Notes: generated from the sequence alone by a model not told the origin. A stretch of DNA of 64,000 nucleotides from Streptomyces sp. NBC_01288 (GCF_035982055.1 NZ_CP108427.1:9113001-9177000); one strand, 5' to 3'; shown: positions 8,594 through 17,915, numbered from the stretch's first letter. Program-made: numbers and translations.

Positions 8594-11107
8594 TCACAGC
8601 TGGCCGACGTCGGTGACACGGACGACCGCACGGCCCTCGGTGTCGGAGGCCGCGAGATCGATCTCCGCGCTGATGCCCCAGTCATGATCGCCGTTCGGGT
8701 CGGCGAAAATCTGCCGAACGCGCCACAGGCTGTGCTGCGGCTCCTCCTCGATGAGCAGGAGCTTGGGCCCACGGGCGTCGGGGCCGGTGCCGAGGTCCTC
8801 GTACTCGTCCCAGTACTTGTCCATCGCCTCGCCCCACGCGTCCGCGTCCCAGCCCGACTCGGCGTCCAACCCGCCCAGTTCGTCGACATGGTCGAGGGCG
8901 GCGAGTTCGACGCGGCGGAACATCGCGTTGCGCACCAGGACTCGGAAAGCGCGCGCGTTCGCGGTGACCGGCTTGACCTGGTCGGCCTTCTCCTGGGCCT
9001 CCTCTGCGGTCATCTCCGCCGGGTTCGCGAGCTGCTCCCACTCGTCCAGCAGACTGGAGTCGACCTGACGCACCATCTCGCCGAGCCAGGCGATCAGATC
9101 CTCCAGATCCTCGGACTTGAGGTCGTCCGGGACGGTGTGGTCGAGGGCCTTGAAGGCGCCGGCGAGGTAACGCAGCACGATGCCCTCGGTGCGGGCCAGC
9201 TCGTAGTACGAGGTCAACTCCGTGAAGGACATGGCCCGTTCGTACATGTCACGGATCACGGACTTCGGGGACAATGGGTGGTCGCCAACCCAGGGGTGGC
9301 TCTTGCGGTACGTGTTGTACGCGTGGAAGAGCAACTCCTCCAGCGGCTTGGGGTAGCTGACGTCCTGGAGGCGCTCCATGCGGTCCTCGTACTCGACGCC
9401 GTCCGCCTTCATCGCGGCGACGGCCTCGCCGCGCGCCTTGTTCTGCTGGGCGGCCAGGATCTGCCGCGGGTCGTCCAGCGTGGACTCGACGACGGACACC
9501 ATGTCCAGCGCGTACGACGGCGATTCGGGGTCCAGCAGCTCGAACGCGGCGAGCGCGAAGGTCGACAGCGGCTGGTTGAGCGCGAAGTCCTGCTGAAGGT
9601 CGACCGTGAGGCGCACGATGCGGCCCTCGGCGTCCGGGGTGTCGAGCTTCTCGACGATGCCGCCGTCCAGGAGCGAGCGGTAGATGGCGATCGCGCGCCG
9701 GATGTGCCGCAACTGCTGCTTGCGCGGCTCGTGGTTGTCCTCCAGGAGATGCCGCATCGCGTCGAAGGCGTTGCCCGGGCGGGCGATCACCGACAGCAGC
9801 ATCGTGTGCGTGACCCGGAAGCGGGACGTCAACGGCTCCGGGTCGGAGGTGATGAGCTTCTCGAAGGTGCCGTCCGACCAGCCGACGAAGCCCTCGGGCG
9901 CCTTCTTGCGGACGACCTTCCGGCGCTTCTTCGGGTCGTCGCCCGCCTTGGCGAGCGCCTTCTCGTTCTCGACGACGTGCTCGGGGGCCTGCGCGACCAC
10001 GAGCCCCGCCGTGTCGAAGCCGGCGCGTCCGGCGCGGCCCGCGATCTGGTGGAACTCGCGGGCGCGCAGCGTGCGCACCCGGATGCCGTCGTACTTGGCC
10101 AGCGCCGTGAACAGCACGGTGCGGATGGGCACGTTGACCCCCACCCCGAGCGTGTCCGTACCGCAGATGACCTTCAACAGACCGGCCTGCGCGAGCTTCT
10201 CCACCAGGCGCCGGTACTTGGGCAGCATGCCGGCGTGGTGCACACCGATGCCGTGCCGTACGTAACGGGAGAGATTGCGGCCGAACTTGGTGGTGAAGCG
10301 GAAGTTGCCGATCAGCTCGGCGATCTGGTCCTTCTCCTCGCGCGAGCTCATGTTGATGCTCATCAGCGCCTGCGCCCGCTCCACGGCCTGCGCCTGGGTG
10401 AAGTGCACGATGTAGACCGGCGCCTGCCTGGTCTCCAGCAGCTCGGTCAGCGTCTCGGTGAGCGGGGTCAGCCGGTACTCGTAGGACAGCGGCACCGGCC
10501 GGATCGCCGAACGGACCACCGAAGTGGGGCGCCCGGTACGACGGGTGAGGTCCTTCTCGAACATCGCGACGTCGCCGAGCGTGGCCGACATCAGGATGAA
10601 CTGCGCCTGCGGCAGCTCCAGGATCGGGATCTGCCAGGCCCAGCCGCGGTCCGCCTCCGCGTAGAAGTGGAACTCGTCCATGACGACCTGGCCGACGTCC
10701 GCGTGCTTGCCGTCCCGCAGGGCGATCGACGCGAGGACCTCCGCGGTGCAGCAGATGATGGGGGCGTCGGAGTTGACGGACGCGTCGCCGGTCAGCATGC
10801 CGACGTTATCGGTGCCGAACATCTTGCACAGCTCGAAGAACTTCTCCGAGACCAGGGCCTTGATCGGGGCGGTGTAGAAGGTGACCTCGTCCCGGGCCAG
10901 CGCCGCGAAGTGCGCACCGGCGGCGATCATGCTTTTGCCGGAGCCGGTGGGCGTCGACACGATCACGTTCGCACCGGAGACCACCTCGATCAGCGCCTCC
11001 TCCTGATGGGGGTAGAGCGTGAGACCGCGTTCCTTGGCCCAGGACTCGAAGGCTTCGTAGAGGGCGTCGGGATCTGCGGTCGGCGGCAACTGGTCGATGA
11101 GGGTCAC
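8594..11107 (-). CDS. DEAD/DEAH-box RNA helicase with DUF3516 C-terminus
   Basis: An 837-residue superfamily 2 helicase. Motif I is TPTGSGKS (residues 52-59), motif II is the DEFH variant (VVMDEFHFYAEA), motif III is SAT, and motifs V-VI are seen in CGTDTLGVGVNVP and HQIAGRAGRAGFD. The C-terminal ~350 residues match the DUF3516 region found in actinobacterial helicases. The protein is related to the Ski2/HelY-type RNA helicases and probably remodels or helps degrade RNA. The GTG start gives VTLIDQLPPTADPDALYEAF; upstream open frame shows no conserved sequence. It is divergent from the membrane hydrolase at 11253. Confidence 0.92.
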   Translation of the reverse strand: MTLIDQLPPTADPDALYEAFESWAKERGLTLYPHQEEALIEVVSGANVIVSTPTGSGKSMIAAGAHFAALARDEVTFYTAPIKALVSEKFFELCKMFGTDNVGMLTGDASVNSDAPIICCTAEVLASIALRDGKHADVGQVVMDEFHFYAEADRGWAWQIPILELPQAQFILMSATLGDVAMFEKDLTRRTGRPTSVVRSAIRPVPLSYEYRLTPLTETLTELLETRQAPVYIVHFTQAQAVERAQALMSINMSSREEKDQIAELIGNFRFTTKFGRNLSRYVRHGIGVHHAGMLPKYRRLVEKLAQAGLLKVICGTDTLGVGVNVPIRTVLFTALAKYDGIRVRTLRAREFHQIAGRAGRAGFDTAGLVVAQAPEHVVENEKALAKAGDDPKKRRKVVRKKAPEGFVGWSDGTFEKLITSDPEPLTSRFRVTHTMLLSVIARPGNAFDAMRHLLEDNHEPRKQQLRHIRRAIAIYRSLLDGGIVEKLDTPDAEGRIVRLTVDLQQDFALNQPLSTFALAAFELLDPESPSYALDMVSVVESTLDDPRQILAAQQNKARGEAVAAMKADGVEYEDRMERLQDVSYPKPLEELLFHAYNTYRKSHPWVGDHPLSPKSVIRDMYERAMSFTELTSYYELARTEGIVLRYLAGAFKALDHTVPDDLKSEDLEDLIAWLGEMVRQVDSSLLDEWEQLANPAEMTAEEAQEKADQVKPVTANARAFRVLVRNAMFRRVELAALDHVDELGGLDAESGWDADAWGEAMDKYWDEYEDLGTGPDARGPKLLLIEEEPQHSLWRVRQIFADPNGDHDWGISAEIDLAASDTEGRAVVRVTDVGQL

Positions 11108-11252
11108 GACCCCATCTTGCCTGGCGCCGTGGCCGATGGGGGAATCGGCTGCGGGGACGAAGATCGCTACCGCTACGCTGTGTCGCCGACAGAGTGTCAG
11201 GGCGCCCGAGCAACTGACCGGCGGCGTAAGAGGAATGGGGCGGGGAACGGCC

Positions 11253-12044
11253 ATGATGGGACCAGCACACTCACTGTCGGGAGCGGCGGCCTGGCTCGGC
11301 GTCGGAGCGGCGACTGCCGCGGCCGGGCATCCGATGCCCTGGCCGGTGATCCTGGTCGGCGCCCTGATCTGCGCCGGCGCCGCGCTCGCCCCGGACCTCG
11401 ACCACAAGGCGGCGACCATCTCCCGGGCCTTCGGACCCGTATCCAAGGCTTTGTGCGAGATCGTCGACAAGCTCTCGTACGCCGCGTACAAGGGGACCAG
11501 GAAGCAGGGCGACCCGCGCCGCTCCGGAGGGCACCGCACCCTTACCCATACCTGGTTGTGGGCGGTTCTGATCGGGGCGGGGAGCGCGGCCGTGGCGATC
11601 ATGGGCGGTCGCTGGGGGGTGCTGGTGATCCTCTTCGTGCACATGGTGCTGGCCATCGAGGGGTTGCTGTGGCGGGCGGCCCGCGGCTCCAGCAGCGACA
11701 TCCTGGTGTGGCTGCTGGCGGCGACCAGCGCGTGGATCCTGGCCGGAGTGCTGGACAAGCCGGGCAACGGTTCGGACTGGCTGTTCACGGACCAGCACCA
11801 GTACCTGTGGCTGGGACTGCCGGTCGTGCTGGGTGCGCTGGTGCACGACATCGGGGACGCGCTGACCGTCTCCGGCTGCCCGATCCTGTGGCCGATCCCC
11901 TTGGGCCGCAAGCGTTGGTACCCGATCGGGCCGCCGAAGGTGATGCGGTTCCGCGCGGGCAGCTGGATCGAGCTCAAGGTGCTGATGCCGGTGTTCATAC
12001 TCCTCGGGGGAGTGGGCTGCGCGGCGGCGCTCAACGTGATCTGA
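11253..12044 (+). CDS. Membrane-bound metal-dependent hydrolase, YdjM/DUF457 type
   Basis: A 263-residue integral membrane protein with a YdjM-like domain. The N-terminal span is followed by the conserved acidic/His motif APDLDHKAATISRAFGP, a second motif GGHRTLTHTWLWAV, and a later VHDIGDALTVSG-type motif. Several hydrophobic segments lie between them. Proteins of this family are putative metal-dependent phospholipase-like or LexA-regulated hydrolases; no substrate is established. The first of two adjacent ATGs was chosen, and GGGGAACGG upstream is a weak ribosome site. It shares a promoter region with the divergent helicase. Confidence 0.85.
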   Translation: MMGPAHSLSGAAAWLGVGAATAAAGHPMPWPVILVGALICAGAALAPDLDHKAATISRAFGPVSKALCEIVDKLSYAAYKGTRKQGDPRRSGGHRTLTHTWLWAVLIGAGSAAVAIMGGRWGVLVILFVHMVLAIEGLLWRAARGSSSDILVWLLAATSAWILAGVLDKPGNGSDWLFTDQHQYLWLGLPVVLGALVHDIGDALTVSGCPILWPIPLGRKRWYPIGPPKVMRFRAGSWIELKVLMPVFILLGGVGCAAALNVI

Positions 12045-12088
12045 GGCCCGGCCTCGGTCCCGGCGTCCGCACCGACGCGGATGCCGGC

Positions 12089-12361
12089 TCACGCCCCGTC
12101 GGAACCCTGGCCCGCCTCGCCGCCGCCGTAGCGCCGCTCGAACTGGGCGATGCGTCCCTCCGTGTCCACCGTCCGCGCCTTACCGGTGTAGAAGGGGTGG
12201 CTCTCCGAGGAGATCTCCACGTCCACGACCGGGTAGGTCTCGCCGTCGTCCCACTCGATGGTCCGGTCGCTGGTCGCGGTGGACCGGGTCAGGAAGGCGT
12301 ATCCGGCGGCGCGGTCCCGGAAGACCACGGGGTGGTAGTCGGGCTGCTTGTCCTGCTGCAT
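12089..12361 (-). CDS. rpmE2: 50S ribosomal protein L31 type B
   Basis: A 90-residue L31 paralogue (PDYHPVVFRDRAAGYAFLTRST, then YPVVDVEISSESHPFYTGK). It has no Cys residues, so it is the zinc-independent type that replaces zinc-ribbon L31 when zinc is short. In streptomycetes such paralogues are usually under Zur control and clustered with other Cys-free ribosomal paralogues. Here the gene stands alone behind a DUF5709 gene, and I see no AT-rich Zur-type palindrome in the 51-bp gap upstream. It may be read through from the upstream gene. Confidence 0.95.
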   Translation of the reverse strand: MQQDKQPDYHPVVFRDRAAGYAFLTRSTATSDRTIEWDDGETYPVVDVEISSESHPFYTGKARTVDTEGRIAQFERRYGGGEAGQGSDGA

Positions 12362-12412
12362 GACTGCTCCTCCTGCGACGTTGGTGCGGTGGACGGCGAA
12401 GGGCCGGCGAGG

Positions 12413-12889
12413 TCAGCCGTAGAGGGAGTCCTCGTCCTCGTCGACGATGTGCATCGCGGCCTCCTCGGCGGAGGCGGCGGCACCGTCGATGCCCACGTCC
12501 GTGGCGACCAGGCCGCTCTCCTGGTCCTCGTGTGCTCCTTCGTCGGGTGCCACGAGCCGGCCCGAGCGGGTGTCTCCGACCTCGGTGTCCAGGAGCTCGC
12601 CGTCGGTGTCCTCGGAGTCGCCGATGCCGTCGCCGTCGGACACGCCGAGATCCGGGACCTCCTCGGCGAGGCGCTGGTCGAGCGTCTCGCCGTGCTCGCG
12701 CCCAGCGGCCGTCACGTCGTCGCGTTCCACCGCCCAGGGGCGGTCCGGTGGGGACCAGCCGCGGTCGAGGGGGTCCTCCACGCCGTCGGCCACCAGGGTG
12801 TCCTCCGCGTCGAGCAGACCCGCGTCGTCCTGCACCTCGGATCCGTCGGGCTGGTAGACGTCGTCTCCCCATCCGTCGGCGCTGTTCAC
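12413..12889 (-). CDS. DUF5709-like acidic protein
   Basis: A 158-residue, very acidic hydrophilic protein (GDDVYQPDGSEVQDDAGLLD near the start, EDEDSLYG at the end) without signal peptide or membrane span. The repeated [VDE]xxDxGxSPPDRP-type segment and overall composition match the actinobacterial DUF5709 family of unknown function. A GGAGG lies 7 bases before the GTG start. It is followed after 51 bases by rpmE2 on the same strand. Function unknown; the high content of Asp, Glu and Gly suggests a disordered protein. Confidence 0.8.
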   Translation of the reverse strand: MNSADGWGDDVYQPDGSEVQDDAGLLDAEDTLVADGVEDPLDRGWSPPDRPWAVERDDVTAAGREHGETLDQRLAEEVPDLGVSDGDGIGDSEDTDGELLDTEVGDTRSGRLVAPDEGAHEDQESGLVATDVGIDGAAASAEEAAMHIVDEDEDSLYG

Positions 12890-13092
12890 GGGTACCTCCA
12901 GGTGGTGGGGACCGGCCCGTTCTCACCGCGGTCGGCGGCGGGTCGCCGCTGTGCGGGGCACACTCGGCGCCCGGCACGAACCACATGGTCCCCGGGCACT
13001 CCCCGAACCGGTGCCACTCCCCAGCCTTCCACCCCTTTTCCCCACCGCGCAACGCCACGACCCCGGCCCGCATCCGGTTCCGGCGCGACAAG

Positions 13093-13130
13093 GCGCCCCG
13101 AAAGGGGCGCGGGGAACTGCGCGACCAGCC
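13093..13130 (+). repeat. Dispersed Streptomyces intergenic repeat, copy 1, with GAAA hairpin
   Basis: The 28-bp segment at 13103-13130 (AGGGGCGCGGGGAACTGCGC, then GACCAGCC) is identical, in opposite orientation, to 28317-28344. Its left part forms a perfect 7-bp stem GCGCCCC/GGGGCGC (13093-13099 and 13104-13110) closed by a GAAA tetraloop. It lies in a 342-bp stretch (12890-13231) between the DUF5709 gene and the 3' end of the ABC exporter gene that holds no other recognisable gene. From memory, this sequence occurs many times in streptomycete genomes near gene ends; the function is not established. Confidence 0.8.
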
Positions 13131-13231
13131 CCCACCGGCCCGCAGGTTCCCACCGATCCGCAGGTCATTCACGTCCCTCCCCGACCAGCCCCCCACCGAC
13201 CCGCACCCCAGTCCCCGCTCAACCAGCGGAG

Positions 13232-15013
13232 CTACCCGTGCCACGACCGCCAAAGCGCCGCGTACGCCCCCTCCGCCGCCACCAACTCGTCATGGCTCCC
13301 CAGCTCACTGATCCGCCCGTTCTCGACGACGGCGATGACGTCCGCGTCATGGGCGGTGTGCAGACGGTGCGCGATCGCGACGACCGTGCGACCGTCGAGG
13401 ACGCGCGCCAGGGACCGTTCGAGGTGCCGGGCCGCGCGCGGGTCGAGAAGCGAGGTCGCCTCGTCCAGGACCAGGGTGTGCGGATCGGCCAGCACCAGCC
13501 GAGCCAGCGCGATCTGCTGGGCCTGGGCCGGGGTGAGCGCGAGCCCGCCCGAGCCGACCTCGGTGTCCAGACCCTCGTCCAGCGCCCGCGCCCACCCGTC
13601 CGCGTCGACCGCGCCCAGCGCCGCCCACAGCTCGGCGTCCCCCGCGTCGGTCCGGGCGAGCAGGAGGTTGTCGCGCAGGGAGCCCACGAAGACGTGGTGC
13701 TCCTGGTTGACGAGGGCCACATGGGAGCGGACGTGTTCCGCGGTCATCCGGGAGAGTTCGGCGCCGCCGAGGGTGATCCGGCCGTCCCGGGGCGCGTAGA
13801 TGCCGGCGAGCAGCCTGCCCAGCGTGGACTTGCCCGCGCCCGAGGGGCCGACCAGGGCCAGCCGGGTGCCGGGCGCGACCTCCAGGGACACCTTGCGGAG
13901 CACGTCGACGCCCTCGCGGTAGCCGAAGTGCACCCGGTCCGCGTGCACGTCCCGGCCCTCGGGGGACAGCGCGGCGTCCCCGGCATCGGGCTCGATGTCA
14001 CGGACGCCGACCAGCCGGGCCAGCGAGACCTGGGCGACCTGGAGCTCGTCGTACCAGCGCAGGATCAGGTTCACCGGGTCGACGAGCATCTGCGCGATGA
14101 GGGCGCCCGTCGTCAGTTCGCCCACGTCGATCCAGCCCCGCAGGACGAACACCCCGCCGAGCATCAGGACCGAGCAGAGCACCGTGACATGGGTGACGTT
14201 GATCACCGGGAAGAGCACCGACCGCAGCCAGAGCGTGTAGTTCTCCCAGGCGGTCCACTCCTTGACGCGGCGCTCGGAGAGGGCGATGCGCCGGTCGCCG
14301 AGGCGGTGGGCCTCGACGGTCCGGCCGGCGTCCACGGTCTCGGCGAGGGCCGCGGCCACGGCGGCGTACCCTGCGGCCTCGGAGCGGTAGCCGGCCGGTG
14401 CGCGCTTGAAGTACCAGCGGCAGCCGATCACCAGCACCGGCACCGCGATCAGCACGGCGGGCGCGAGCGGCGGCACGGTGACGACGAGACCGCCGATCAG
14501 CAGCACCACCCACACCACACCGATCGCCAGTTGCGGCACGGCTTCCCGCATCGCGTTGGCGAGCCGGTCGATGTCGGTGGTGATGCGGGACAGGAGGTCG
14601 CCGGTGCCCGCCCGTTCCAGGACGCCCGGCGGCAGCCCGACCGACCGGACGAGGAAGTCCTCGCGCAGGTCGGCCAGCATCCGCTCGCCGAGCATCGCGC
14701 CCCGCAACCGCACCTGCCGGATGAACAGGGCCTGCACGGCGAGCGCGGCCACGAACACCCCGATGGTCAGGCCGAGATGGAGTTCCCGCGCGCCGTCCGA
14801 CACCCGCTCGACGAGATCGCCGAGCAGATAGGGACCCACCATCGAGGCGATCACGGCGACCGTGTTCACGGTGACGAGAAGGAGGAAGGCACGGCGATGC
14901 CGGTGGAACAGCTCGGACACGTACGCGCGTACGGTCGCGGGGGCGCCGACCGGCAGGGTGTTCGCCGTGGTCGGGGCCGCCGGGTCGTAGGCCGGGGGCG
15001 CCACGCCGATCAT
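13232..15013 (-). CDS. ABC exporter half-transporter, subunit B (intact Walker A, degenerate signature)
   Basis: A 593-residue fused permease/ATPase. Six membrane spans (about residues 40-320) precede a nucleotide-binding domain with a normal Walker A (GPSGAGKSTLGRLL), Walker B plus catalytic Glu (LVLDEATSLLD) and the His switch (VVAIAHRL). Its signature motif is LTPAQAQQ instead of LSGGQ. It overlaps the preceding exporter gene by an ATGA junction, and that partner has the opposite defects. The two should therefore form a heterodimer with one working ATP site, as in BmrCD or TM287/288. The substrate is unknown; drug, lipid or peptide export is possible. Confidence 0.92.
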   Translation of the reverse strand: MIGVAPPAYDPAAPTTANTLPVGAPATVRAYVSELFHRHRRAFLLLVTVNTVAVIASMVGPYLLGDLVERVSDGARELHLGLTIGVFVAALAVQALFIRQVRLRGAMLGERMLADLREDFLVRSVGLPPGVLERAGTGDLLSRITTDIDRLANAMREAVPQLAIGVVWVVLLIGGLVVTVPPLAPAVLIAVPVLVIGCRWYFKRAPAGYRSEAAGYAAVAAALAETVDAGRTVEAHRLGDRRIALSERRVKEWTAWENYTLWLRSVLFPVINVTHVTVLCSVLMLGGVFVLRGWIDVGELTTGALIAQMLVDPVNLILRWYDELQVAQVSLARLVGVRDIEPDAGDAALSPEGRDVHADRVHFGYREGVDVLRKVSLEVAPGTRLALVGPSGAGKSTLGRLLAGIYAPRDGRITLGGAELSRMTAEHVRSHVALVNQEHHVFVGSLRDNLLLARTDAGDAELWAALGAVDADGWARALDEGLDTEVGSGGLALTPAQAQQIALARLVLADPHTLVLDEATSLLDPRAARHLERSLARVLDGRTVVAIAHRLHTAHDADVIAVVENGRISELGSHDELVAAEGAYAALWRSWHG

Positions 15014-16917
15014 GCGCTCTCCTCGATTTCTTCCAGTGCGCTCCGCAGAGCGGTTTCGTCGTCCAGGGCGCCTCGCAGGGAGGCATCGTCGTCTTCCACG
15101 GCATCCAGGAGGGGAGCCTCGTCCTGGTTCGACTCGCCCCGCAGGGAGGCCTGTTCGCCGTCCGACGCCTCCCGTGACGCGGACTCCTCCTCGGTCTCGC
15201 GCGTCACCACCGCCCGGTACCGGGGCTCGCTCCGGAGCAGGTCGCGGTGGGCACCGACCGCCACCACCTCGCCCTCGTGCACGAGCACGACCCGGTCCGC
15301 GTGGTCCAGGAGCAGCGGCGAGGAGGTGAACACCACCGTGGTCCGGCCGGTCCTCAACTCCCGTACGCCGTCGGCGATCCGGGCCTCGGTGTGGGAGTCG
15401 ACGGCGGAGGTCGGCTCGTCCAGCACGAGGACCTCCGGGTCCGTGATCAACGACCGTGCCAGGGCGAGCCGTTGGCGCTGGCCGCCGGAGAGGGAGCGTC
15501 CGCGTTCGGTGATGCGGGCGTCCATCGGGTCCTCGGTGTCGAGCGAACCCTGCGCGAGCGCCACCAGCACATCCCCGCACTGCGCGGCGGCCAGGGCCTC
15601 CGCCGCGCCGACCGCACCCGAGGCGGGCACGTCGAGCAGTTCGCGCAGCGAACCGGACAGCAGCACCGGGTCCTTGTCCTGGACGAGGACGGCGGTGCGC
15701 GCCGAGTCGAGGGGGAGTTCGTCGAGCGGTACGCCGTCCAGGAGCACGGAGACGCCCGCCTCGGCGGGGTGTCCGCCGAGCCGTTCCGCCAGTCGCCCGG
15801 CCGCGTCCGGGTCGCCGCACACCACGGCGGTGAGCCGGCCGGAGGGCGCGAGCAGACCGGTGTCGGGGTCGTACAGATCGCCGGCGGGCACCTCGGCCGC
15901 GCGCGTCCCCCCGGTGTCGGTGACCCGCTCCAGGGACAGGACGCGCGCGGCGCGTTTGGCGGAGGGCCGGGAGAAGGAGTACGCCATGGCGATCTCCTCG
16001 AAGTGCCGCAGCGGGTAGGACATGACCATCACCGCGCTGTAGACGGTGACCAGTTCGCCGACGGTGATCCGTCCCTCGCGGGCCAGCCGCACGCCGTGCC
16101 AGACGATCGCGATCAGCAGCAGACCCGGCATCAGCACCTGGATCGCGGAGATGACCGCCCACATCCGGGCACTGCGCACAGCCGCGTGGCGTACCTCCTG
16201 GGAGGCACGGCGGTAGCGGTCGAGGAAGAGCTCCTCGCCGCCGATGCCGCGCAGCACCCGCAGCCCGGCGACGGTGTCGGAGGCGAGTTCGGTGGCGCGG
16301 CCCGCCTTCTCGCGCTGCACGTCGGCGCGCCGGGTGGCGCGGGGCAGCAGCGGCAGCACGGACACCGCCAGCACGGGCACCCCCACGGCGACGACGACAC
16401 CGAGCGCGGGTTGGTACAGGAGCAGGCCGACGCACGCGATGACGAGCGTCAGCGCGGCGGCCAGGAAGCGGGACAGTGCCTCCACGAACCAGCCGATCTT
16501 CTCGACGTCACCCGTGGACACGGCCACCACCTCACCGGCGGCGACCCGCCGGGTCAGTGCCGAGCCGAGGTGGGCCGCCTGGCGGGCCAGCAGTTGCTGG
16601 ACGCGGGCGGCGGCCGTGATCCAGTTGGTGACGGCGGCCCGGTGCAGGAAGGTGTCGCCCACGGCGATGCCCGCCCCGCACAGCACCAGCAGCCCGCCGG
16701 TCTGGGCCAGCCGGCTCCCGGAGCGGTCGACCACGGCCTGCACGGCGAACCCCACACAGAACGGCAGCGCGGAGACGGACACGAAGTGCAGCAGTCCCCA
16801 GGCCAGGGACTTGAGCTGACCACCGAGCTGATTCCGGCCGAGCCACCACAGGAATCGGGGCCCCGAGCGCGCGTCGGGCACACCCGGGTCGGGATACGGA
16901 AGGTCTTGAATCTGCAT
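15010..16917 (-). CDS. ABC exporter half-transporter, subunit A (degenerate Walker A, intact signature)
   Basis: A 635-residue permease/ATPase with the start set at MQIQDLPYPDPGVPDARSGP; the open frame extends 54 codons further without conserved sequence. The transmembrane region spans about residues 35-300. The ATPase keeps the signature (LSGGQRQRLALARSLI) and Walker B (VLVLDEPTSAVDS). Walker A is replaced by CGDPDAAGRL, with no Lys, and the His switch by VFTSSP. The C-terminal ~65 residues are an acidic, low-complexity tail (EEESASREASDGEQASLRGE) made of near-repeats of the type LRGxLDDExxL. First gene of the two-gene operon; two inverted repeats lie 53-92 bases upstream. Confidence 0.92.
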   Translation of the reverse strand: MQIQDLPYPDPGVPDARSGPRFLWWLGRNQLGGQLKSLAWGLLHFVSVSALPFCVGFAVQAVVDRSGSRLAQTGGLLVLCGAGIAVGDTFLHRAAVTNWITAAARVQQLLARQAAHLGSALTRRVAAGEVVAVSTGDVEKIGWFVEALSRFLAAALTLVIACVGLLLYQPALGVVVAVGVPVLAVSVLPLLPRATRRADVQREKAGRATELASDTVAGLRVLRGIGGEELFLDRYRRASQEVRHAAVRSARMWAVISAIQVLMPGLLLIAIVWHGVRLAREGRITVGELVTVYSAVMVMSYPLRHFEEIAMAYSFSRPSAKRAARVLSLERVTDTGGTRAAEVPAGDLYDPDTGLLAPSGRLTAVVCGDPDAAGRLAERLGGHPAEAGVSVLLDGVPLDELPLDSARTAVLVQDKDPVLLSGSLRELLDVPASGAVGAAEALAAAQCGDVLVALAQGSLDTEDPMDARITERGRSLSGGQRQRLALARSLITDPEVLVLDEPTSAVDSHTEARIADGVRELRTGRTTVVFTSSPLLLDHADRVVLVHEGEVVAVGAHRDLLRSEPRYRAVVTRETEEESASREASDGEQASLRGESNQDEAPLLDAVEDDDASLRGALDDETALRSALEEIEESA

Positions 16918-16969
16918 GACGTCCCAGTGGCTCTTGTCAGACGGGAAGGGGGAGGGAGGAAGCGTGGAG

Positions 16970-17009
16970 CGCGGCAACACACCGCGAGCGGAGTACGGCA
17001 ACAAACCGT
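16970..17009. promoter_or_regulatory. Pair of related inverted repeats upstream of the ABC exporter operon
   Basis: Two similar palindromes share the spacer CAACA-A: CGCGG-CAACACA-CCGCG at 16970-16986 and ACGG-CAACAAA-CCGT at 16995-17009. Their centres are 24 bases apart. They lie in the 226-bp divergent region between the exporter operon and the L,D-transpeptidase gene. The shared core and spacing of about two helical turns suggest two operator half-sets for one regulator, which is not encoded beside them. Inference from symmetry only. Confidence 0.4.
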
Positions 17010-17143
17010 GAAAGGTTCGCGTCGCAGAGTGGTCCGGAGCAAGCGGTTTTCCCTGGCAGGGGTCAGAACCGGCGTTCACCCATCAGGGGCGAGATGTCCG
17101 TGACCTCACGCAATGCCATCGAATGCGATGTGACCATGGCTCG

Positions 17144-17905
17144 ATGCAGAGTGGCGGCACACGACGTGCGACGGTCGCGATGGCGGCTCTCGGTTCCCTC
17201 CTGACGATGACGACCCTGTCCGCGTGCGGAAGCGCGCACTCCGGACACCCCGGCGGCACGGAAGGGAGACCCGGCGCCCGGGCGACCCACCCGAGACCGG
17301 CCGTCACCACCTCCGCCCCGGACCCGACCCGTATCCCGGACGTCGGCGACCGGCTCCAGCGCGCCGTCCTCACCGACACGAGCCAGGTCCTCACGGTCTA
17401 CGGCAACGGCAAGGACTCTCCGGACTCCACCGCCGTCCTGTTCACCAAGCATGGCAACACCTGGGCCCGGGCCGCCAGTTGGCCCGCGCACAACGGCAAG
17501 CTGGGCTGGACCACCGACCACCACCTCGGCGACAAACGCAGCCCCGTCGGCGTGTTCACGCTGACCGCCGCGGGCGGTGTGCTCGACGACCCGGGCACGG
17601 CACTGCCGTACTCCCAGGACGAGTCGTACGAGGCGCCGCGCGACTGGGACGAGTCGCACTGGCACGACTTCGACTACGTCATCGCCATCGACTACAACCG
17701 CGTCCCCGGCACCCCGCCCGACGACGCGGAGCAGCCCGAGGGCGAGGACAAGGGTGGCGGGATCTGGTTGCACCTGGACCACGGCAGCGGTACGTCCGCC
17801 TGTGTCAGCCTCTCCAAGGAGGCGATGGAGTACCTGCTGCGCACACTCGACCCGGCCCGGCATCCCGTGGTGCTGATGGGGGACAGGGCGGACCTCAAGG
17901 GGTAG
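17144..17905 (+). CDS. L,D-transpeptidase-like lipoprotein
   Basis: A 253-residue secreted lipoprotein. The signal peptide ends in the lipobox LSAC with Cys28. The catalytic region has the YkuD-type pattern: an invariant His (GIWLHLDHGSG) followed by Ser-x-Cys (SACVSLS), where the Cys is the presumed nucleophile. Such enzymes form or edit 3-3 cross-links in peptidoglycan or attach proteins to it. The start at 17144 gives a good signal peptide; an ATG seven codons upstream (17123) is also open, and neither has a strong ribosome site. The PNGase A-like gene follows after only 10 bases, suggesting co-transcription. Confidence 0.85.
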   Translation: MQSGGTRRATVAMAALGSLLTMTTLSACGSAHSGHPGGTEGRPGARATHPRPAVTTSAPDPTRIPDVGDRLQRAVLTDTSQVLTVYGNGKDSPDSTAVLFTKHGNTWARAASWPAHNGKLGWTTDHHLGDKRSPVGVFTLTAAGGVLDDPGTALPYSQDESYEAPRDWDESHWHDFDYVIAIDYNRVPGTPPDDAEQPEGEDKGGGIWLHLDHGSGTSACVSLSKEAMEYLLRTLDPARHPVVLMGDRADLKG

Positions 17906-17915
17906 AACACCGCCC

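Noticed and set aside
12362..12412. Zur operator before rpmE2
   Set aside because: The short gap is GC-rich and shows no palindrome of the expected AT-rich type.
8246..16018. A 2590-codon open frame on the plus strand opposite the helicase, L31 and ABC genes
   Set aside because: It lies antisense to well-supported genes with intact family motifs and has no recognisable domain; long shadow frames are expected in DNA of this GC content.
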